Source: Hyaloraphidium curvatum (taxonomy: Eukaryota > Monoblepharomycota > Hyaloraphidiomycetes > Hyaloraphidiales > Hyaloraphidiaceae). Taken from it: a stretch of DNA of 64,000 nt. This document shows positions 51,876 through 63,058 of the stretch, one piece after another (within the stretch, counting starts at the first letter, position 1; each line of letters starts with the position of its first letter). Under the pieces are notes generated by a model. The model was not told where the DNA came from. It searched no databases and worked only from the letters and a program-made list of their open reading frames with translations. Where the stretch lies: contig JAIVFI010000013.1 in assembly GCA_025558095.1 (NCBI GenBank), positions 124,001 to 188,000 of the forward strand, in the 5' to 3' direction. The position numbers were made by a program, and so were the translations under genes.

Positions 51876-52868
51876 ATGGCCGCGCCCGCTGCCTCTCTTC
51901 TGTCGCGCCGGGCTCCCGTGCTGTTCGTGCCTCATGGCGGCGGTCCGATGCCCCTCATGGGCGACCCCGGGCATCGCGAACTCATCCGTGGGTCTTGCAA
52001 GCGACTCGTCACCCATATCTCCTGACATCTTGGTCAACGGCAGGCTTCCTGACGCAAGATGCGCCGCGCCACCTCAAGCTGCCCGACGGCAGTGATCCCG
52101 CGGCGGTGCTCGTGGTTACGGCCCACTGGGAGAGCCCTACGCCCGCCATTTCCTCGCAAGAGTCGCCCGGGCTCCTCTTCGACTACTACGGCTTTCCCGA
52201 GGAGACTTACCATTACAAATGGCCGGCACCCGGGTCACCGTCGATCGCGAAGGAGGCGGCCTCCCTCCTTAGCGCCGCGGGTTTCAAGCCCGTTCTTGAC
52301 ACCTCTCGCGGCAACGATCATGGTGTCTTTGTGCCGATGAAACTGGTTTTGCCGGAGCCCAAGATCCCGGTCGTTCAGGTCAGCGTTCTGGAGAGTTTTG
52401 ACCCCGAACAACACCTGGCGATGGGCAAAGCACTCGCCCCGCTGCGCGACAAAGGCATCGCCATCGTGGGATCCGGAATGTCATTTCATAACATGCAAGC
52501 GTTCCGCTCTTCGCGGTTCGGAAGCGGATCGGGCCCGGGGCGGAACGAGGCGTCGCAAGCTTTCGACACCGCCCTGACGGACGCCGTTCAGGCCGAGCCG
52601 GCCGCAAGGTGGCAGCTTCTCAAGGATTGGCAGCGGCTCCCCAAGGCGCGGTACAGTCACCCGAGGGAGGAGCACCTTCTGCCCTTGTTAGTCTGCGGTG
52701 GGTGTCTGTCCTCGCCTCCGGTCACGGACTCGAAACTGACGACTCCCAGCCGGAGCGGCAGGCGACGACGCTGGGACCAAGGTCCATGAGGAAGCATCGC
52801 TGGGAGGTTTCGTCCTGAGCGGCTTCAAGTTCGGGCCGTCGGAGGCGCCGAAAAAGGACGAGCTGTAG
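51876..52868 (+). CDS. extradiol ring-cleavage dioxygenase, DODA/LigB type
   Basis: Three exons (51876-51987, 52044-52697, 52762-52868; introns 56 and 64 bases, both phase 1) give 290 residues. Family motifs: VLFVPHGGGPMPLMG (metal-binding His), AVLVVTAHWESPTP (second His), LLFDYYGFPEETYHYKWPAPG, and TSRGNDHGVFVPMKL with the catalytic His; EEHLLPLLV and GGFVLSGFKFG close the domain. Enzymes of this class III group use non-haem iron or zinc to open catecholic rings, for example DOPA in betalain pathways. The catalytic domain is complete. Substrate is not predictable from sequence alone. Confidence 0.9.
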
Positions 52869-53010
52869 GAGATAGCCAGCGAATGTACTGAATGCCTTCG
52901 ATTGTCATTTTTGTCTCACTTTACGTTCCTTGCTTCCCCTGGCGGTTTTGGTGCTGGTGTTTGGAAGGGATGTTGACGTGCGAGGCTTCGATGGAGGATC
53001 ACCCGCCTGA

Positions 53011-53247
53011 AGCGCAATACAGCTCGCCCTGCAACCACAGCAACATAACTATCTACATTGCACTCTGCTCTTTCGTGCGAACTCCGTATGCAACGGGTGT
53101 TGTTGGCAGACGCAGGACACGGCGTTGCGGTGCCCGCAGGTGACTCGACATTACCAATCCCCACCAGGCGGAGAAGGCCACCCCTGCTTCTGCTCGACCT
53201 GTGCACCTGAAGACGGAGAAGAAGCGACTCCTGGACAGTTAGGATAG
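53011..53247 (+). CDS. possible Cys/His-cluster fragment
   Basis: A 78-codon frame that begins directly after a stop and has no ATG, so it would need an upstream exon. It contains VCNGCCWQTQDTALRCP and GEGHPCFCSTC, a spacing of Cys and His that resembles part of a RING-like zinc site. It lies in the 566-base gap between the dioxygenase and kinase genes. It could be a terminal exon, a remnant or chance. Confidence 0.22.
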   Translation, partial: SAIQLALQPQQHNYLHCTLLFRANSVCNGCCWQTQDTALRCPQVTRHYQSPPGGEGHPCFCSTCAPEDGEEATPGQLG

Positions 53248-53434
53248 TAATTTCATCCATCCGAACTGTTTTCGATGTAATACTGCGTCGGCGGGGTGAA
53301 GTTCAATGGATGGGTCTTGGGCGACAGTTCGAGTCGACTCCCGCCGGTCCCCTCGAAACGACATTGTCCTGAATGACTCCCGCGCCGACAAACCCGTGCT
53401 CGGCATTCGCTCTGCTCACCCACGCTTTTGCACA

Positions 53435-54758
53435 ATGCTGAATCTGAAGGCTCTGCTCCGCCCGAAGCCCTTCGGGGGCCCCACGCCCCGCACCGGCCTC
53501 CCTCCTCGCGCCGCCTCCCCCGCGCCGCCCAGCACGCCGCCCCCCGTCGACGCCAAAGCACGCCTCGAGGGCAAGTACGAGCTTGGCAGGGTTCTCGGTT
53601 CCGGAAAGTTCGGTGCGTGTGGCGGACCGCGCGCCTCCAGGTCGTGTGCGAACGCCGTACCGAGGCAGCCACCGTCCGGCTTGTGACAGACCACGCAACG
53701 GGCAAGAAGTATGCCGGGAAGGCAGTCGGTGCGTCCGTTTCGTCTTAACTCTTGTTTGTGATCTCCGGACTGATCTCTGGCCGCCGCCAGACCGCAAGAA
53801 GATCAAAAAGGAGGCCGACGTCCGCGAGGAGGTCGCCGTCCTATCCAAGGTCGACCATCCCCACCTCGCCCACATCTACGAACGCATCGAAACGCCGACG
53901 GACATCTGGCTCGTTCTCGATCTCGCCGAAGGCGAGCAAAAGCGAACGGCTGCATGCGATCGAGGCGTCTCACACCCACCTCTTGCAGGTGGCGAACTGC
54001 TGCAGCACATCATGTCCCGGGCACCCTTTGAGGAAGCCGACGGAGCGCACATCACGAGGCAGATCGTCGAGGGGATCGAGTACCTCCACCGCCTCGGGAT
54101 CGTTCACCGCGACCTAAAGCCCGAGGTGAGCAGTCCCGCGGTCGCCAGAGGACGGGCCTGATCATGCGCTCTTCGGCGCGTAGAACATCTTGTTCAAAGA
54201 CCCGGGCAGCCACGACATCCTCATCACCGACTTTGGCTTCTCTCGCATCGTCGGCTCGGCGCGCTGCCTCGAGACCATTTGCGGCACTCCCAGCTATATG
54301 GCCCCCGAGATCCTCAGCGGTTCTGGTCACGGCCTCGAGGTCGACATGTGGGCGATCGGTTGCATCACCTGTAGGTTCTCTCGGGCCGTTGACGATTGTG
54401 GCGGTGTTCCTGACCGACTGCACCGCCAGATGCCATGCTCTCGGGCTTCCTCCCCTTCGCCGCCGACTCGCAGGTCGATCTTTTTGCCCTCATCCGCTCC
54501 GCATCCTTCTCGTTTCCGGACGATCTCTTTTCGGACGTGTCGTCGGAGGCCAAGGACTTCATCTCGCGATGCCTCGTCGTCGCCGTCGGAGCGAGGCCGG
54601 GATCCTGGGACCCTGTGCGAATCAGGGCGAAGGAGGCGCTGCGCCATCCGTGGCTGGACATCGGAGCGAAGCTGCTGGACGCCGATCCCGGAGACTCGAT
54701 GAAGATCAGCACGGCGCGGTGCAAGGCCCCTGCGAGCCTGGTTCTCGTTGTAGCTTGA
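53435..54758 (+). CDS. CAMK-type serine/threonine protein kinase
   Basis: Exons 53435-53614, 53641-53728, 53791-53931, 53989-54125, 54184-54370 and 54430-54758 give 353 residues. Kinase motifs: glycine loop VLGSGKFG, the VAIK-type Lys in TGKKYAGKAV, EVAVLSKVDHPHL, LAEGGELLQHI, HRDLKPENILF, DFGFSR, GTPSYMAPEIL, DMWAIGCITYAMLSGFLPF and HPW at the lobe end, the order of calcium/calmodulin-type kinases. No clear calmodulin-binding tail. The intron 53932-53988 has a GC donor (GCGAGC) and restores the conserved EGGEL. The first junction is problematic: keeping both the glycine loop and the next exon requires removing 53615-53640 (26 bases, GC...AG) or a frameshift. N-terminus is Pro-rich. Confidence 0.85.
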
Positions 54759-55095
54759 CTGCAGCTTCATGGCGCGGCACTTCCATTTGCTGGAGCGCCT
54801 TTTCTCACTCGATACTTGGATGGATGCCAATCGTGTAGGAAGATCGGCAGGAGTCATGGTGTGCACGGGATGGGAAGTAGATAGCTTAGTGGAGGTGTGC
54901 AGGACACAAGGATCGAAACAGAAGACAGATGCAGCCGAAATAGCTTGGATCCGTGGAGGTCGTTGGGGAGCAGCGCCTCCGGTGCGTGGCTATCATCGCG
55001 TCCCCAACGCAGATAGCACCGGACCCACGCGTTGCACGCGTTCCGCCTTCTCATCGCTCCGTGCACGCGCTCCGTCTGCTCATCGCGCCACGGAA
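54759..55095. other. spacer
   Basis: About 340 bases between two plus-strand genes. Contains a short imperfect repetition of the phrase GCACGCGCTCCGTCTGCTCATCGC-like sequence near 55040-55085; otherwise nothing recognised. Confidence 0.35.
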
Positions 55096-55476
55096 ATGGA
55101 GCAGGCGCGCGCCCCCACGCTAGAACTGAAGGACTACGCGCTGAAGACTCTTGGGAGAGACTTCTCGTTGCTCGAGACCAGCTCCCCCGTCGCCGAGTCG
55201 TTCCGGGCAAGCTCCTCGTCGTCCGTCGGGTCGCCAAGGACGGCCGAAGCGAACGGTGCGGGGACGACCGCCTCTCTGGGCCGGAAGAGGCAGGACGAGC
55301 TTCCCCCCGAAGTGGACGACTTTGCCGAGGCCGCGCAGCTGCCCCTGTTGCAGAGGATCAGTTCCCTTGAGCGGATCGTGTCGGAGAAGGACAGGGAGAT
55401 CGAGGGTTTGAAGGCTCAGGTGGCCGAGCTGCTGGCCAAGGCGGAGACGCACCAGGACGAGTCGGGCGATGGCTGA
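55096..55476 (+). CDS. small coiled-coil protein, unrecognised
   Basis: Single exon of 126 residues. The N-terminal part is Ser/Ala-rich and probably disordered; the C-terminal 45 residues form a strong heptad pattern (LQRISSLERIVSEKDREIEGLKAQVAELLAKAE), so a dimeric coiled coil is expected. Start is the ATG in good context at 55096. No family recognised; could be an adaptor subunit. Confidence 0.55.
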   Translation: MEQARAPTLELKDYALKTLGRDFSLLETSSPVAESFRASSSSSVGSPRTAEANGAGTTASLGRKRQDELPPEVDDFAEAAQLPLLQRISSLERIVSEKDREIEGLKAQVAELLAKAETHQDESGDG

Positions 55477-55577
55477 AGGGTTGACAGATGGACAGCGCGG
55501 ATGAAAGTGAAAGCTGAGCTAATGGTCATCATTGGTGGTATTGACGGTATTGTAAAGGCATAATCTCGTTCCTGAAT

Positions 55578-57009
55578 TCACGTTTCCATTGCGTCTGGTT
55601 GGTGGGACGCCACGCTCGGCGCCCCGGTGACCGATTGCGCAACGTTCCCATTCGCCGGCGCGTCCGGCCCGACGATCGACAGCAGCTTCCACTCGCCGAG
55701 GTAGTTGGCTTCGGTCGCCATGTCAGTCGGCCCTTGAAGGAGCCCGATCGCGGCACCCACCCTTCCACAGCCTGATCCTGCCGTCGTCCCCGCTGCTGCT
55801 GACCACCGTCCCGCTCACGTTCCACTCGCACCGCCAGACCTCGCTCCCGTGCGCGTCGACATCGGCGACGCACTCCACGACGAAGCCGGCGACGGGGTTG
55901 GCGTTGGGCGTCAGCCGGAATATGCGGAAGTGGTTGTCCTTGCAGGCCGTGGCGATGAGGTGGTACGATCTGCCCAGTCGAAACAAATGTCAGCTCTGGC
56001 AAGCCTTTTTCCCAAAAGAACCAACCTCCCGACGTTCGGCGCCCACGAAACGTCGTGAACGAGGTCCCCGTGCCCCCCCAAGATCTCGCACGCCCCCCAC
56101 TCCCTCTTCTTCGACACCATCGCGCCTGACCCGCCCTGTCCGGCGTCCCCCGCCGGCGCCCCCGATCCCACCCGGAAGACGCGCGCCACGTTCTCCTTCC
56201 CGCACCCGATGGCCAGCATGGGCTGGTCATCCCCGGATTTGAACCCGTAGAGGTTCGGACACCAGCTCAGGCAAAAGTGGCCGTCCGATTCGCGGTTCGG
56301 GAAGGAGGAGGGGTTCTGGAGGATCGCGAATTCCTCCATGAGCGTCCAGGAAAAGAGGTTCATCGTGTCCATGGCTTCGTAGATACGGCACATGCCGTCG
56401 GCCGATACCGAAGCCTGAATGGGACGCGAAGTTGAGCAATTCTAGACCTTCCGAAAACGTTGAGACTCACAAGCTTCAGGCCGACGTTGTTCGGCGCGAA
56501 TTCCACGTCATGAACGCTCCCCTTGGAATCGGCCAGGCGAGCACGCTCCGCCCACCGCTTCCCGCTGCGTTTCGGTTCGTTCTCGCACTCCTCCCACACC
56601 TTCACCGTCCTATCGAAGCTGCAGCTGGCGAAGCATTGCCCGTACTCGGGGTGCGCCCACGAGACCTTGAGGATCGACGAGTCGTGCGCCTTCCACGAGT
56701 CGTTCAGGACCCAAGCCCCCGTGGCCTCGTCCAGGTCCCAGATTTTGATCCTCTGGTCCGAGGAACACGTGATGATCCTCTTCCCGTACCAGTCCGTCGC
56801 GATGTCGTGGATCAGATCCTCGTGCTGCCGGGGCGGTCGAAGAGAGCTGGTCAGGTCCCGCCCAAAGCGCGGGCCGAGACGCGTTCCGAAGCTTACCCCG
56901 GCATTAAACTACGCGTTTCGAGCGGAAGCAGAGTGAGATCCCGGTCAGCGGAAGGGGAATGGGCAGCGGCGCGACGGTCGACCTTGTAAACAGGCTCATA
57001 GCTTGCCAT
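55578..57009 (-). CDS. SEH1: nucleoporin / SEA-complex WD40 protein SEH1
   Basis: Exons 56983-57009, 56471-56824, 56026-56414, 55761-55969 and 55578-55708 give 369 residues. Propeller blades include HEDLIHDIATDWYGKRIIT, DQRIKIWDL, VSWAHPEYGQCFASCSFDRT, VSADGMCRIYEA, HDVSWAPNVGRSYHLIATA, and SSSGDDGRIRLWKANYLGEW. The KANYLxxWK end is characteristic of Seh1 rather than Sec13. Seh1 is an open six-bladed propeller that pairs with Nup85 in the Nup84 (Y) complex and with Sea4 in the SEA/GATOR2 complex. The first exon (MASYEPVYK) and its 158-base intron are the least certain part. Confidence 0.85.
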
Positions 57010-57211
57010 CGCCCGTCCCGCGGCCCGGAGGCCCGACTGCTCGAGACGGGTGGCTTCTGCGCACTCTGCGGTCACGCCACCGCGATAGCGCGGCGGTTTA
57101 GACGCGGCAAAGGGCACGGGAGTACTTGTCCTTCGGCGCGCGTCCCGCAGCGCGGGCAAACACCACGAAGCGGGCGTCTCCCTCAACCTCGGCCCGCGAA
57201 TCGGCTGCAGA
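57010..57211. promoter_or_regulatory. divergent promoter
   Basis: About 200 bases between SEH1 (minus) and the nucleoside hydrolase gene (plus). No motif identified. Confidence 0.35.
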
Positions 57212-58396
57212 ATGGCCGAAGAGTTCCTGATTATCGACACGGACGGCGGCGCTGACGATGCCGTGGCGATTTGTACCGCCCTCAGGCACTGCCGCCAGGC
57301 CTCCTCCCTCTCCCGCGTGGGGTACTCCGCACCAACTTTACTCGCCATATCGACCGTATTTGGGAACGTGACCGTGTCGCAGGCCACGGCCAACGTCAAA
57401 TGCATCCTTTTTCATTACGCGAGCTTTGCGCTGAACAGCAGCAGCCGTGACTCCTTCCATGACTCGCTCCCGGCGGTGTACGAGGGAGCCGATGGCCCTC
57501 TGATTCGGACAGATGAATCATTCGTTTACGGGAAGACGACCTACGAGGGCTACGGGAAGGATGGAATGGGGGGCTGCACGGACGTAAAGGCCGCGTACGG
57601 GAAGATGGCAGCCGAAGCTAGCGCCAAGATTCCCACAGGCCACGTGCCCGTGGCACAGTACCTCGCGCAGGCGGCCAGGGACCACCGAGGGAAGCTGACC
57701 GTGGTCGCGCTGGGACCGCTTACGAACATTGCTTTGGCCTGCCGGCTGGATCCGATGTTCATGAGCAATTTGAAAGCGCTCGTGGTCATGGGCGGGAGCG
57801 TCCTCGCCATGGGCAACATGGGAACGGCCGAATTCAACTTTTTCCTGTGCCCAGAGAGCGCACAGGTTGTCTTTGCGAACGCCAGCAAGGCGTCGGCCGA
57901 GTCGGCGCAGCCGAAGCTCGTTCTCGCACCCATGGAGCTCTGTCAGGACCACGCGTTGAGCTGGGACTTTTACGACGAGATCCGCGGCCTGGGCACGCCC
58001 ATGAGCCGCTTCTTCGCCGCCTTCACGGCCGCAGTGGAGAAGCTCTGCCGCCCCGGCCCCGATGCGGTGCACGCGAGGAGCAGGTCGGGCTCGCACTACT
58101 CGACCATCCGCCACGTCCTGCTCGCGCAGCGCAAGGCGGACTCCTTCTTCAACCCGTGGGACCTGTTTGCCGTGATCCCGTGCCTGGACCCGTACGCGGT
58201 GCTCTCGTACGTGGACGCGCACGTCGCGATCGGGCTGCACGGCGAGGCGAGGGGGCAGTGCGTGGTTTCGTGGGCGTCGGCGACGATCGAGGGCGCGGAA
58301 CGGCGGAGCGGGACGCGGCCGCAAAACGTCCGCATCCTCACAGAGCTGGACCGTGCCAGGATTAGGGAGATGACGCTGAGCGCGTTCGCCGGTTAA
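57212..58396 (+). CDS. inosine-uridine-type nucleoside hydrolase
   Basis: Single open frame of 394 residues. The calcium-binding signature is present as FLIIDTDGGADDAVAI (usual DTDPGxDDA, with Gly for Pro), followed by ISTVFGNVTVSQA, VVALGPLTNIALA, VVMGGSVLAMGNMGTAEFNFFLCPESAQVVF (the GN..  AEFN substrate region) and the C-terminal NPWDLFAVI, where the family usually has HD. These enzymes hydrolyse the N-glycosidic bond of nucleosides to ribose and base. An insertion near residues 28-42 may conceal an in-frame intron. It could act on nucleosides released by the secreted 5'-nucleotidase (inference). No signal peptide. Confidence 0.88.
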   Translation: MAEEFLIIDTDGGADDAVAICTALRHCRQASSLSRVGYSAPTLLAISTVFGNVTVSQATANVKCILFHYASFALNSSSRDSFHDSLPAVYEGADGPLIRTDESFVYGKTTYEGYGKDGMGGCTDVKAAYGKMAAEASAKIPTGHVPVAQYLAQAARDHRGKLTVVALGPLTNIALACRLDPMFMSNLKALVVMGGSVLAMGNMGTAEFNFFLCPESAQVVFANASKASAESAQPKLVLAPMELCQDHALSWDFYDEIRGLGTPMSRFFAAFTAAVEKLCRPGPDAVHARSRSGSHYSTIRHVLLAQRKADSFFNPWDLFAVIPCLDPYAVLSYVDAHVAIGLHGEARGQCVVSWASATIEGAERRSGTRPQNVRILTELDRARIREMTLSAFAG

Positions 58397-58585
58397 CTCT
58401 CCCCGGAGGCCAGATGCAATGGGACCATAGAGTTCTAGGCATCGTGCTTTCCTATTGGATATGGTACATGAGGTTGTTCCGAACGCCTCACGCGCAAATA
58501 TACGATCTGACACATGTCAGGGCAACAGCTAGACTAAGGGGCGCCAATTCCGAGCGTCGGCCACCTCCGATCACCAGCGTCCGTT
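58397..58585. other. spacer between convergent genes
   Basis: Short region between two 3' ends; nothing recognised. Confidence 0.3.
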
Positions 58586-61500
58586 TCATCGAGCGAAGCC
58601 GAGCCAGCGGAGCAGCCGGCTCCACCGTCCCGCGGCGGGCTCCTCCGACCGCTTGTTTCTCCGGCGCGGGATGCTCCTCCGCATCCGCCTCGAGGCCGGC
58701 TGGCCCGGGAACTGCGTCTCGTCCCTGCAGAGCTTCAGCTGCTGCAAGTTGACGCCGATCCCGCGGCCGTACGGCGTCGGCTCGAGGATGGCGTTTCCGG
58801 TGGGGGTGTTGAAGCGGAAGTCGTAGGTCCTCCAGCCGACGTTGGGCTGCAGGGCGATGCTCTGGTCCACGATGCCCGTGTCGCCGTCCCAGACCTCCAG
58901 GATGACGCCCGAGCCGTTGGTCTGCACGGTCAGAGAAGTGATCCAGAAGCCCTTGCCGTCGGTGGTGAAGACGGCGTCGCCGCCGTTGGGGTTCAGGCAC
59001 GGGTAGTTGGAGAGCGAAGGCGGGCAGAACTGCGTGAGGGTGGAAGGCGGCAGGAGGCTGAAGTAGTCGACGTCGGCAAAGTCCGCAGGGGGCTGCGGTG
59101 GATTCGCAGGGTCTCCAAACACGGCCTGGAGGCACAATGCGAATCAGAAAGGGCGTCACGCAGCAATGCAGCAATGCTCACCGTCCAGCAGGTCCTGAAG
59201 TTGTTGGTCTGGCCGCAGTTGGTCTGCGGGTTGCCCTGCACGAGCTGGGAGTACGCCTCCTTGCACCATCCGTCCGCGTACTCGGTACAGGTGCGGCCGG
59301 TGTTGGAGTTGGGCGGGTTCGCGCCCCCGTTGCAGTTTGCGTTGTCGTACCAGTTGCACGAGTCCGCGTTCGCGCCCCAGCACTGGATGCTGCCGCCCGC
59401 GGTGACCTGGACGTAAAGCGACTGGTTGCGGTCCTGGCAGGACTGGATGCACTTCCAAGAACCGGGCACGCCGGTCGAGGTCGACGTCGATGTCGTCACG
59501 GAGGTCGTCGGGGGACTCGACGTGGTCGTCCGCGAAGTGGTCGCCTGCGAAATGGTCGTCGTCGGCGGGCGGGACGTCGTGGTCGGGCCGCCGGTGGTGG
59601 TCGTGGCGTCGCACGGGGTCTGCGGCTTGCCCTCAGCGAGCTGGCCCCAGGCTTCCTGGCACCAGGACTTGGTGTTGTCGGAGCAGCCGATGAGGGTCTG
59701 GTCGTTGCCGGGTCCGGTCGGGGGGGCCGTAAGGCCTCCGCAGTTGGCCGACTTGTACCAGTGGCAGTTGGTGTCATCCCAGGCCGAGCAGACGACGATG
59801 CCGTTCTGGATGCGCACAAAGACCGAATCGCCGTTGTCGGCGCACGACTGGATGCACTTCCACGGCGTGTCCGGCGGAGGAGTAGTGGTGGTCGTGGTCG
59901 TCGTGGTCGTCGGAGGGGCGGGAGTCGTCGTGGTGGTTGCCGAGGTGATGTTGCAGACCGTCTGGGGCTGGTTCAGGACGCGCTGGTTCCTGGCCTCCCA
60001 GCACCACGATCCCTGGCTGTAGTCCGTGCAGGGCCTTCCGGTGCCGTTCGTCGGGCTCGGGGGCGACGCGCCGCCGTCGCAGTTGCCGTTGGTGTACCAG
60101 GTGCAGGTCTCGAGGTTCGGGCCGCTGCACCAGATACCCGAATCGCCGTCGAGACGGACCCAGGTCGAGAAGCCGTCGTTGCGGCACGACTGGATGCAGG
60201 ACCACACCCAGGTTGGTTGGGCAGAGGTCGTCGTTGTGGCGGTGGTGACCGACGTGGTCTGCGTGGGCTCCGTGCATACTGGAGGGTTACCGGCGACGTA
60301 AACAGATTGGGCTTCCTTGCACCAGTGGCCGGTGGTGTCGATGGCGCCCTGCGTGCAGAAAAATCCAGAGTCGGTGTGGTTGGGGGCGGCGGTGCCCTGG
60401 CAGGTCCAATCCCAGTACCAATCGCAGTTCTGCGCGTTGGGACCCGAGCACATGATGCGCTGGCCGTCGGTCCGCACGTAGATGGAACCCCAGTTGCCGG
60501 CACCAGCGGTCGCGGCGTTGCACACGGGCATGCACTTCCACTGGCGCCACGCCGACTCGTCGCCCCCGCCGGTGCAGTTGGACGGCTTCGCGCTCAGGAT
60601 CATCTGGTTCTTCGCCTCCTTGCACCACCCCTGGTCGAAGCTGGTGCACGTCGTGCCCTGCCTGCCGGCGGTCGTGGGCGGCTTGGTGAGTCCGTTGCAG
60701 TTGCCCGTATCGTACCACGAGCACGAGGAAGCGTCGGCGCCGTCGCACATGATGGCGGTTCCGTCGGTGCGGGCAAAGAGCGACTTGCCGCCGTCGTCGC
60801 ACGACTGGATGCACTGCCAATTGGACCAGTCCGCCGAGCAGAGGGTCTGCGACTGGCCCAGGAAGATCTGGCGCCGGGCTTCCCAACACCAGGAGCCGAT
60901 GTCTGCGTAGTCCGCCTCGGTGCAGGAGCTTCCGGCCGCGCCGTTCGGCGGGCTCTCGCTGACCACAGACGCCGGTGGGGACGAGAGGCCGTCGCAGTTC
61001 TCGGATTGGTACCAAAGGCAGCTGCCCGCGGAGACGCCGCCGCACTGGATGGTCGAGCTGTTGGCGGCCTTGACCCACACCGAGTCGCCCCGCTGCTTGC
61101 ACGAGGAGATGCAGACCCAGGAGGTAGGCACAGGAACCGTGGTGGTCGTCGTGGTCGTCGTGGTCGTTGTCGTAGTCGTGCTTGGCGTCGTGAGGGTCTG
61201 GTTCGCGCAGACGCCCGGCTTGGGCAGCTGGATCGTGCCGGTCTTGCACCACATGGTCGGCAGGTAGTTGTAGCCTTCGGAGCTGCAGCGCGTCGGCGCC
61301 CCGATCATCCTCTGGAACCAGTAGGGGATCCCGGCGATGCACTCCTCCGCGGTCTTGAACCAGGGGCACTCGCCGCCGTAGCGGACGCTCGAGTTCGTGG
61401 TCATGCACTCGACGAGGGTATGCGGGGCGACGACGCGCGCAATGACCCATTTGAAATCGTCCTTGGGCGACTGCGTGCAGCCCCACGGTCCGGGCGTCTC

Positions 61501-62286
61501 GGCGGGGTCCTTGGAAGGCGGTCCGATGAGGCACGGCGACGGGGAGGCGGTGCTGGCGGTGGTGACGGTGTTCGACGGGGTGGAATCCGAAGTCGGGAGC
61601 GTGTTGGTCCCCGAGAGCGTTGCCGTGGCGACGGTGCCGCCCGAGGTCGATGTGGTTCCGTTCTTGCCGTTTTCCCAGCCGTCGCAGAGGGTCGGCTCGA
61701 GACCCTGGATCAGCTGGAGCTCGGCCTCCCAGCACCAGGTGCCCCAGGTGTAGTCGGCGCAGGTCTGGCCGGCCGTGGCGCCGACCGGGGGTTTCGAGAG
61801 GGCGCCGTTGCAGTCTCCGTCGCCGAAGAAGTAGCAGGACGTGCTGTTGGCGCCCCAGCACTGGATGGTGTTGGTGCCGTTCCTGCGCACATAGAGGGAT
61901 TTGCCGTCGTCGCCGCACGATTGGATGCAGACCCAAGGGTTGGTGCTCTGTTGCCGGGGAGGGGTGATCAATTTCGTTCCCGAAAGAAGTCTGAAGAAAT
62001 CACTCACGTTGCCCATTTGCCGGGGCTCGACGAGCATCAGTCCGGAAGAGGTTTCTGACGGCGGAGTCGGGGCCGTCGAGCGGCCGGTAAAGAAGGAGGC
62101 GACTGGTGACGGGTGACAGGTTTGATCAGAAGGGCGAGGGCGGCGAAAGACCGGTCGAAGCTCACTGTCATCAAAAATGTTGGCCTGCGCTATTTGAGTG
62201 CCTCCCAAAAGAATCAGGAGAGCTGCTCCAACCAGGCCGGAGGTCGGCGACCGAGGTCGGCCGGGACGCAAGCTCAGCAGCGCCAT
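58586..62286 (-). CDS. large secreted protein with repeated Cys/Trp modules
   Basis: Exons 59182-62286 and 58586-59125 (intron 56 bases) give 1214 residues; an ATG at 62328 would add 14. A signal peptide precedes seven full copies and one divergent copy of an about 85-residue module: W-x-CIQSC-D-x-G-x-S-VR...IQC.GA...C.WY...NC.G..PP......TC..Y..G.WC.EA..Q...G.PQT.C. Module starts lie near residues 106, 247 (divergent), 386, 487, 576, 686, 796 and 911 counted from the earlier ATG. Thr-rich linkers (runs of 12 or more Thr) separate several modules, as in O-glycosylated wall proteins. The second exon adds a Cys-poor beta-sandwich-like domain (GFWITSLTVQTNGSGVILEVWDGDTG) and a basic tail. No known family recognised; a carbohydrate-binding or adhesive role is inferred. 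Confidence 0.75.
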
Positions 62287-63058
62287 GGCGGGATCTTCGA
62301 AAGCCAGTCCAGACGTTTTAAGACGCACCGAAAGCAGATTTGAAGCACGAGAATAGCCAATGCCGCGGGGAGGAATGGCGGAAAGCGAAGGTCAGTCAAC
62401 GCTACGGCCAGGGTTGACAGGCGGGCACGGCCACCCCGCAAACAATGGCCCGCCGCCCCGGCCCTGCCGCACCGTAGTGGGCATTCAACTGCTAAGAAAC
62501 AGCGGGGCGTGGTCGTCTCGGGCCGGCAGGCAGATCCGCACCGGGTGCGGCGGCACTGATCAAACTTGACACCTCACCTGACAAGGGTCGCGGCCGGCGA
62601 AATCCGGGTCCGTGGCACCGGAAACAGGGCGGATCCCGCTATTGAAGGCTTGCCGAAGCAGCAGACGCGGCCCGCGGGGTATCCGACCGAGCGAAGGTGC
62701 CGTGTTGACAAGGGTCGGAGTCCGGATCCGGAAGGTCGGACCAAGTTCGGCGACCTGCCTGCAACCGCAGCAGCGCCGGTGTAGCGCTGCCGTGGAGAGG
62801 CGCCGGTTTAGGAGGGAGGAGGGAGATCCGTCCGCTCCTTGAACGTGTGAGGGCGCGGAGCAATTCGAAACAGTTGGTGTTGGCCGCGGCACGGAGCGCG
62901 AACTCCGACTGGCCCGGCCGGGCGCCAGGGGGCTGATCCCCCACCAATGCCGCGCCAATGTACTTGTTCTGCCGATCTCCAATCAAATCTAGTTTCCAAC
63001 GAGCGTTTCGGGACGCACGTGTCCGCAAGCCCCTCCCAGCGTCACGCCAGCGAGCTGA
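62287..63058. other. 770-base gap
   Basis: Upstream of the modular secreted gene and downstream of the lipase-like gene. Open frames on both strands have no recognisable features; should hold the promoter of the modular gene. Confidence 0.4.

Noticed and set aside
53011-53247. Complete RING-finger gene
   Set aside because: Only part of a Cys/His pattern and no start codon or clear upstream exon; kept only as a low-confidence fragment.
56885-56910. Alternative SEH1 first intron using the strong GTAAGC donor near 56896
   Set aside because: It leaves the upstream frame out of phase with the HEDLIHD exon, and the only in-phase frame has a stop shortly before it.
59098-62058. Plus-strand open frame of 986 codons
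   Set aside because: Antisense shadow of the Cys/Trp-module gene; Arg/Gly/Ala-rich with no domain, produced by the high GC content and the repeats.
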